Of a stretch of 64,000 bases of DNA, positions 59,395-64,000 are shown in pieces. The notes beneath the pieces were generated by a model. The model made no database searches. It worked only from the letters and a program-made list of their open reading frames with translations, and had not been told where the DNA came from. Made by a program: the position numbers and the translations under genes. Source of the DNA: Dissulfurimicrobium hydrothermale (GTDB lineage: Bacteria; Desulfobacterota; Dissulfuribacteria; Dissulfuribacterales; Sh68); NCBI RefSeq assembly GCF_022026155.1, contig NZ_CP085041.1, positions 1,148,306 to 1,212,305 of the forward strand. Direction: 5' to 3'. Each line of letters starts with the position of its first letter. The first letter of the stretch is position 1.

Positions 59395-59560
59395 TTTTAT
59401 GAATCATTATTTTATTATTTGGTATTAATTTATTGAAATAACTAAAAAATTATTAAAATCTAATTTTTTAGTTAGGATCTTATGCTCAAAAATATTATTG
59501 ACAAATAGCATATTATAATTTAACTTTTGCTCATTATTATAAAATATAAGGAGAAGGACG

Positions 59561-60157
59561 ATGAAGGTTGCAGTCAGTGCAAAAGGACAGGATATGAGTG
59601 CCATGATCGATCCAAGATTTGGAAGGGCGGATTATCTGCTTATAATCGACGCATCTTCCAGAAAGATGCTCAAGGTCATAGACAACAGGGGATCGCAGAA
59701 TGCGGCCCAGGGTGCCGGGATAAATACCGCAAGCCGTATAGTGAATGAGGGGGTAGAGGTGGTCCTTACCGGTAGAATGGGCCCCAAGGCCTTTGATGTG
59801 CTTAGGGCTGCGGGCGTAAAGATCATTTCCGGGGTATCAGGTACTGTGGGCGAGGCGTTAGATGGTTTTTTGAAAGGTGATTATCAAGAGTCAAGCGGCC
59901 CTGATAATCCAGGGCATTTTGGAGGTGCAGGTATGGCTATGGGTAGAGGTATGGGTGGCGGCAGAGGCCGTTGTAGGGCCTTCATGACAGGCATGGGCAT
60001 TGCGGTCGATCGTTTTATGGGTGGGTGCCTCGGCTTAGGGAGGGGCATCGGCATTAGGGCCCGAAGACGGGACTTTTCCTGTCTGAGGGGTGTGGATAGG
60101 GGTATCGGTATGATCAGTGGCCGAAGACGCGGTGTTTTCTTTCCAAAAGGCGTTTAG
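59561..60157 (+). CDS. NifX/NifB-like (dinitrogenase cofactor-type) protein with Gly/Arg-rich tail
   Basis: A 198-residue protein. Residues about 1-110 are the NifX/NifB C-terminal-like fold (MKVAVSAKGQDMSAMIDPRFG, VVLTGRMGPKAFDVLRAAGV, SGTVGEALDGFLKGDY). Residues about 115-198 form a low-complexity Gly/Arg/Met tail with two cysteines. Members without nitrogenase genes are thought to bind metal or Fe-S cofactors. It opens an operon with three P-loop ATPases; GGAG lies nine bases before the ATG. The tail resembles those seen on related proteins of anaerobes but has no known role. Confidence 0.85.
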   Translation: MKVAVSAKGQDMSAMIDPRFGRADYLLIIDASSRKMLKVIDNRGSQNAAQGAGINTASRIVNEGVEVVLTGRMGPKAFDVLRAAGVKIISGVSGTVGEALDGFLKGDYQESSGPDNPGHFGGAGMAMGRGMGGGRGRCRAFMTGMGIAVDRFMGGCLGLGRGIGIRARRRDFSCLRGVDRGIGMISGRRRGVFFPKGV

Positions 60158-60160
60158 CCG

Positions 60161-61015
60161 ATGGAGATCGCCGTTGCAAGCGGAAAGGGCGGGACTGGCA
60201 AAACCACTGTGGCGGTCAGTTTGGCACTGTGCGCTGAAGGCGTATCAGTGCTCGCTGATTGTGACGTCGAGGAGCCGAACTGCCATATCTTTTTAAGGCC
60301 GCTAATAGAAGAGAGGCTGCTGGTAGATTTGTCTGTGCCGGTCGTCGATCTAGGAAGGTGTGATTATTGTGGAAAATGCAGAGATATCTGTCGATTCAAC
60401 GCAATAACCGTATTTGGGAAAAATATCATGACATTCCCTGAAATGTGTCATTCCTGCGGCGGCTGTTTCCTCGTGTGCCCCCAAAAAGCCATAATCGAAG
60501 GCAGGCGCGAGATAGGTGTGATCGAAAAGGGAAGGGCGAGTGATGTTGTCTTTGTCAGTGGCACTTTGAAGATAGGAGAGGCCATGGCCCCGCCGCTTAT
60601 AAAGGCGGTGAGGGCACATGGTAAGGCCTATAAGGAGGAGGCCGAAGGCAAGAAGAGGTGTGTCGTAATAATAGACGCCCCGCCAGGGACCTCATGCCCT
60701 GTCATAACGGCAGTCCGCGGTGCTCAGTATACCATCCTTGTCACAGAACCAACGCCCTTTGGTTTAAATGATCTCAAGCTTGCAGTTGGTGTATTGAAAA
60801 GGCTCAATCAGCCATTTGGTGTGATTATAAACAGATCCGATATAGGTGATGATCAAGTGGAGGATTGGTGCCAGACGCAGGGGATACCAATCCATATGAA
60901 GATACCATTTGACCGTCGGATTATAGAGGGATATTCAAGGGGTGAGCCGCTTATAACGACCTGTCCCGATCTCAAACCTGTGTTTGATGGTTTGTTGAGA
61001 AGGCTTTGTGTATGA
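60161..61015 (+). CDS. MinD-superfamily ATPase with inserted ferredoxin (first)
   Basis: A 284-residue P-loop ATPase: deviant Walker A SGKGGTGKTTVAVSLAL, an inserted pair of 4Fe-4S sites at about residues 65-105 (CDYCGKCRDICRFNAI and CHSCGGCFLVCPQKAI), IIDAPPGTSCP Walker B region, and LVTEPTPFGLNDL. Such proteins occur as pairs beside NifX-like proteins in many anaerobes and may assemble or deliver Fe-S cofactors; the target is unknown. It begins four bases after the NifX-like gene and its stop overlaps the next ATG. Confidence 0.88.
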   Translation: MEIAVASGKGGTGKTTVAVSLALCAEGVSVLADCDVEEPNCHIFLRPLIEERLLVDLSVPVVDLGRCDYCGKCRDICRFNAITVFGKNIMTFPEMCHSCGGCFLVCPQKAIIEGRREIGVIEKGRASDVVFVSGTLKIGEAMAPPLIKAVRAHGKAYKEEAEGKKRCVVIIDAPPGTSCPVITAVRGAQYTILVTEPTPFGLNDLKLAVGVLKRLNQPFGVIINRSDIGDDQVEDWCQTQGIPIHMKIPFDRRIIEGYSRGEPLITTCPDLKPVFDGLLRRLCV

Positions 61016-61878
61016 AGGAGATAGTCGTAATAAGCGGCAAAGGCGGCACAGGCAAGACTACAATCGTTGGCGGTCTAGCAGTGTTGATGGAAAATAAGGT
61101 CTTGGCTGATTGTGATGTGGATGCCGCTGATCTACACCTTATACTTGCCACCAAGGTTATCGAAACATACGATTTCAAGGCAGGGGTGAGGCCGGTTGTA
61201 GATGAAAAGAGATGCACGGCCTGCGGTACATGTGCCGGGCTTTGCCGTTTTGACGCCATAGAGATCCAGAAGATTGCAAAAATAGATGAATTTTTATGCG
61301 AGGGTTGCGGGGTCTGTGTCCATTTCTGTCCCGAATCAGCCATGTCGCTCAGAGAAAATACCTGCGGTGAATGGTATGTCTCCGATACCCCTTACGGTCC
61401 AATGGTACACGCTAGGCTTGGTATAGGTGAGGAAAATTCAGGGAAGCTTGTAAGCCTTGTGAAGCAAAAGGCAAGGCAGATCGCCGAAGATATCGGCTCG
61501 GATTTCATTCTGATCGACGGTCCGCCAGGGATCGGATGTCCTGTAATCTCGTCCCTTTCAAATGCAGACGCTGTGCTCGTGGTCACAGAGCCGACGCTTT
61601 CCGGTCTTCATGACCTTGAGCGAGTTATCGATCTTGCAAGACACTTTAAGCTTTTATCGTGTGCGTGTATAAATAAATGGGATATAAATCCAGAGATCTC
61701 CGCTCAAATAGAGGGAATATGTTTGAAGAAAGGTGTTCGAGTGATAAGCAGGCTGCCTTTCGACCGTGAGGCCGTAAAAAGCATTATAGCGAGAAGGCCG
61801 ATTGTAGGGTACGATAGAGGGCCGATAGCCGATTCAATAAGGCGGCTCTTCAACGGATTGACGATCTTGCTTGATTAA
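61012..61878 (+). CDS. MinD-superfamily ATPase with inserted ferredoxin (second)
   Basis: A 288-residue paralogue of the preceding gene: ISGKGGTGKTTIVGGLAV, inserted 4Fe-4S sites CTACGTCAGLCRFDAI and CEGCGVCVHFCPESAM, and LIDGPPGIGCPVISSL. The two probably form a heterodimer, as the pairs are conserved together. ATG 61012 overlaps the upstream TGA, so the in-frame TTG at 61006 is rejected. A 13-base gap with GGAGG leads to the mrp gene. Confidence 0.88.
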   Translation: MKEIVVISGKGGTGKTTIVGGLAVLMENKVLADCDVDAADLHLILATKVIETYDFKAGVRPVVDEKRCTACGTCAGLCRFDAIEIQKIAKIDEFLCEGCGVCVHFCPESAMSLRENTCGEWYVSDTPYGPMVHARLGIGEENSGKLVSLVKQKARQIAEDIGSDFILIDGPPGIGCPVISSLSNADAVLVVTEPTLSGLHDLERVIDLARHFKLLSCACINKWDINPEISAQIEGICLKKGVRVISRLPFDREAVKSIIARRPIVGYDRGPIADSIRRLFNGLTILLD

Positions 61879-61891
61879 CCATAATGAATGA

Positions 61892-62788
61892 TTGGAGGAA
61901 AGAGCTGTGGAAGCAACACAACAAAATGTCAGGGCGAATCCTGTTCTTGACCAACAGGACCAGATGATAAAGCAGAAGCTTGACAGGATTGAAAACAAGA
62001 TAATGGTCATGAGCGGCAAGGGCGGGGTCGGCAAGAGCACCGTGGCCGTAAATCTGGCGCTCGGTCTCTCCCTTGAGAATTTTTATGTGGGTCTTTTGGA
62101 TGTCGATCTGCATGGTCCAAATGTCCCGAAGATGCTCGGCCTTGAAAGGGGTGAGCTTAAACGGAGATCTGACGGGACGGTGGGGCCGGTGTTTTACTCG
62201 CCCAATCTCCAATTTATGTCGGTTGAACCGCTCCTGCCAGAAAAAGACTCGGCTGTCATGTGGCGCGGGCCCCTGAAGATGTCGGCCATCAGGCAGTTCA
62301 TCTATGACATCGAATGGGGAGATCTTGATTACCTTGTGATAGACGCACCCCCAGGCACTGGAGACGAGCCAATGACCATTGCACAGATGATACCAGATGC
62401 CTTTGCGGTGGTCGTCACCACCCCGCAGGAGGTCTCTCTGCTTGACGTCAGGAAGTCAATAAGCTTTTGCAGACACGTAAATATGCCTATTCTGGGGATT
62501 GTTGAGAATATGAGCGGTATGATCTGCCCGCACTGTGGGAAGGCGGTGGATGTCTTCAAAAAGGGCGGTGGTGAAAAGCTTGCTGAAGAGCTCGGCATAA
62601 CGTTTCTTGGGCGTATCCCTGTTGACCCAAGGATAGTGACCACCGGTGATGCTGGAAGACCGCTTGTGGCTGCATATCCAAACAGCCATACGTCAGAAGC
62701 CTTTGAACAAATTATAAGGAATACAATAAATGCAACGCAGGCGCTACGGGCGGAAAAGAAGGCCAGACAGGCCTCTGGGCGACAATGA
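61892..62788 (+). CDS. Mrp/ApbC-family Fe-S cluster carrier ATPase
   Basis: A 298-residue Mrp/NBP35 protein: MSGKGGVGKSTVAVNLALGL, VDLHGPNVPKMLGL, IDAPPGTGDEPMT, and the cluster-binding MICPHCGKAVDVF motif. It should carry Fe-S clusters to apoproteins with ATP. The first codon at 61892 is ATG or GTG; the sequence shows GTG at 61906, in frame with the better-spaced GGAGGAAAGAGCT site, so the exact start (61892 or 61907) is uncertain. It is followed by a second NifX-like gene. Confidence 0.9.
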   Translation: MEERAVEATQQNVRANPVLDQQDQMIKQKLDRIENKIMVMSGKGGVGKSTVAVNLALGLSLENFYVGLLDVDLHGPNVPKMLGLERGELKRRSDGTVGPVFYSPNLQFMSVEPLLPEKDSAVMWRGPLKMSAIRQFIYDIEWGDLDYLVIDAPPGTGDEPMTIAQMIPDAFAVVVTTPQEVSLLDVRKSISFCRHVNMPILGIVENMSGMICPHCGKAVDVFKKGGGEKLAEELGITFLGRIPVDPRIVTTGDAGRPLVAAYPNSHTSEAFEQIIRNTINATQALRAEKKARQASGRQ

Positions 62789-62811
62789 TATCATGGATGA
62801 AGGAGGGACAA

Positions 62812-63189
62812 ATGAAGATCGCCATGCCTATAGATGGTCAAATGACAGCGGGCCACTTCGGCCATGCACCAAAATTCGCTTTTGTAGATGTAAAAGACGG
62901 CCAGCCAGGGGTGATTGCCATGCTCGCACCGCCTCCTCATGAACCTGGTGTTATACCAAGATGGCTCCATGAACAAGGGGTAACTCATCTTATCTGTGGC
63001 GGCATTGGGGCAAGGGCAGTGGAGATACTTACGGCGTCCGGTATAAATGTCATAGCAGGCGTTCAACCCATGGAGCCGAGTGAGGCGGTGAAGGCATTGC
63101 TTTCCGGGAGGCTCAAGGGGGTGGCCGGATCTACATGCGCAGGCCACAGTCATGGCCATGAGCACGGTCATAGTTGCGGCGGACACTAG
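62812..63189 (+). CDS. NifX/NifB-like protein with His-rich tail
   Basis: A 125-residue protein with the same fold as the gene at 59561 (MKIAMPIDGQMTAGHFGHAP, HLICGGIGARAVEILTASGI) but with a C-terminal metal-binding tail GHSHGHEHGHSCGGH. The ATG at 62812 has GGAGGG six bases upstream. It closes the NifX/MinD/Mrp operon. The histidines suggest Ni, Zn or Co binding, perhaps linking this operon to metallocofactor assembly. Confidence 0.88.
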   Translation: MKIAMPIDGQMTAGHFGHAPKFAFVDVKDGQPGVIAMLAPPPHEPGVIPRWLHEQGVTHLICGGIGARAVEILTASGINVIAGVQPMEPSEAVKALLSGRLKGVAGSTCAGHSHGHEHGHSCGGH

Positions 63190-63206
63190 AGAGATGGCAC
63201 TTGGTT

Positions 63207-63938
63207 ATGTTTCACAAGATAAGGGCTGTATTTTTCTTGATATTTGCCGTGAGCAGCTATGTATTGCTGGGTTCAATAGCCATATTGCTCTCTCTACTTA
63301 CAGGGACAGGGGATTATGGTCATAATCTGGGAAGGTTCTGGTCAAAGTTGCTTTTTATAGTGGCGGGGTTGAGGCTAAATGTCACAGGATCTGAAAATAT
63401 CCCGTTGGGCAGGCCTGTAGTCTTTGCATCTAATCATGCAAGCCAGCTTGATATACCTGTCTTATACCTTGCCTTGTGCGTACAGTTTCGGTTCTTGGTA
63501 AAGAAAGAGCTTTTTAAGATCCCGCTTTTCGGTCAGGCCATGCGTATGGCCGGCTATATACCGATAGATAGATCGGGCGGCAAGACTGCGGTCTTGGGCC
63601 TGAGAGATGCGGCCAAAAGGATCAGGGAAGGCACGTCGATCGTTGTCTTTCCGGAGGGGACGAGGAGTAGTGACGGCCGTCTTCAACCTTTCAAGACAGG
63701 TGGTATAAAGGTGGCCATAGAATCGGGTTGTCCAATAGTTCCTGTGGCGATAAGTGGCAGCCATAAGGTGCTTCCCAAGGGTAGTCTAATGATAAGGCCG
63801 GGGGGGATCATCTCTGTATCCATAGGTAGGCCTATTGACCCTAAAGGTTCAAGAGACGATCTGACAAAAGAGGTATGGGATGCAATAAACGCCATGCTCG
63901 GCAACCTAAACCGGTCTGATCCAAGGGTGCAATCATGA
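63207..63938 (+). CDS. plsC: 1-acyl-sn-glycerol-3-phosphate acyltransferase
   Basis: About 243 residues with an N-terminal membrane anchor (VFFLIFAVSSYVLLGSIAIL), the catalytic SNHASQLDIP (H-x4-D), and FPEGTRSSDGRLQPFKTGG. It makes phosphatidic acid for membrane lipids. The ATG at 63207 is chosen because it precedes the hydrophobic helix closely; a start at 63174 would add 11 residues. Its stop overlaps the ATG of the pyruvate kinase gene. Confidence 0.92.
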   Translation: MFHKIRAVFFLIFAVSSYVLLGSIAILLSLLTGTGDYGHNLGRFWSKLLFIVAGLRLNVTGSENIPLGRPVVFASNHASQLDIPVLYLALCVQFRFLVKKELFKIPLFGQAMRMAGYIPIDRSGGKTAVLGLRDAAKRIREGTSIVVFPEGTRSSDGRLQPFKTGGIKVAIESGCPIVPVAISGSHKVLPKGSLMIRPGGIISVSIGRPIDPKGSRDDLTKEVWDAINAMLGNLNRSDPRVQS

Positions 63939-64000
63939 TTTTTCCTTCGCATAAGACGAAGATCGTGTGCACTATCGGTCCTGTTTCAAGCGGGCCGGAT
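63935..64000 (+). CDS. pyk: Pyruvate kinase, N-terminal fragment (cut by window edge)
   Basis: From ATG 63935 the frame reads IFPSHKTKIVCTIGPVSSGPD and runs off the window after 22 codons. KTKIVCTIGP is the invariant start of pyruvate kinase, the last step of glycolysis. It overlaps plsC by four bases (ATGA). Confidence 0.85.
   Translation, partial: MIFPSHKTKIVCTIGPVSSGPD

Noticed and set aside
59498-59519. TTGACA and TATAAT upstream of the NifX-like operon as a promoter pair
   Set aside because: The boxes are only 10 bases apart, too close for a normal sigma70 promoter.

Overview
The window reads like chromosome from an anaerobic, sulfur-cycling Desulfobacterota (deltaproteobacterial) organism. 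Supporting signs are a TusA/DsrE/HdrABC/MvhD cluster, CbiK-type anaerobic cobalamin chemistry, an AhbD-like radical-SAM heme enzyme, a class-I-type hybrid cluster protein, many ferredoxin-domain proteins and a multiheme cytochrome c. The taxonomic call is inference. Most genes sit in tight operons with ATGA-type overlaps. I recognised no rRNA, tRNA or CRISPR array.

Layout. 1-690: the 3' end of an acetyl-CoA synthetase gene and a DUF202 membrane protein. 813-7577: a cobalamin riboswitch followed by an operon for an exported, membrane-anchored CobN-like protein, a DUF2162 membrane protein, a MotA/TolQ/ExbB channel, a DUF2149 protein and CbiK. 7617-13522: a ferritin-like protein, ManC, FluC with a tandem DUF190 protein, a wrecked ABC-F gene fused to a transposase remnant, a half-size UPF0016 protein, an FmdB-type zinc ribbon and a MerR regulator. 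13523-22613: an AT-rich promoter region, a TolC/MFP/RND efflux operon closed by a CVC-type ArsR, and a P-type ATPase. 22651-26454 (minus): a signalling trio of PAS-GGDEF diguanylate cyclase, CheZ-like protein and FapA/DUF342 protein. 26693-29463: a NIL-ferredoxin, MnmA and MtaB. 29541-35139: a heme cluster (AhbD-like, HemE, HemH, HemY/CgoX) and a geranylgeranyl-reductase-like flavoprotein. 35247-40661: YebC, RuvCAB and a Lon-family protease.

40658-47242 (minus): an OmpA-type lipoprotein with a small membrane protein, then an N-oxide or nitrosative-stress group: Hcp, a zinc-ribbon protein, a ferredoxin-fusion protein, an octaheme cytochrome and a NapH-like polyferredoxin. A perfect TTGACTTAAGTCAA palindrome lies upstream of hcp. 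47243-48829 holds the corpse of a BcsC-like outer-membrane barrel gene and a small hypothetical. 48793-52242 (minus): a sugar nucleotidyltransferase, TatA and the ResB/CcsB cytochrome c maturation pair. 52604-59333 (minus): TusA, FlpD/MvhD, two HdrA-like proteins, a small HTH protein, HdrC, HdrB and DsrE, probably one sulfur-electron module. 59561-63189: two NifX/NifB-like proteins around two MinD-ferredoxin ATPases and one Mrp/ApbC ATPase. The window ends with a PlsC acyltransferase and the first 22 codons of pyruvate kinase.

The strongest candidate for an undescribed system is the riboswitch-controlled CobN operon. A periplasmic CobN with no CobS/CobT ATPase partner is co-encoded with a proton-channel pair (TolQ-like plus a DUF2149 protein carrying an ExbD-like membrane Asp). 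This suggests proton-motive-force-driven handling of a metal or corrinoid outside the cytoplasm. Also worth attention are the hybrid heme gene set, the Hdr cluster with a GltD-like insert that lacks its NAD(P)H domain, and the CheZ-like protein encoded away from any chemotaxis gene.
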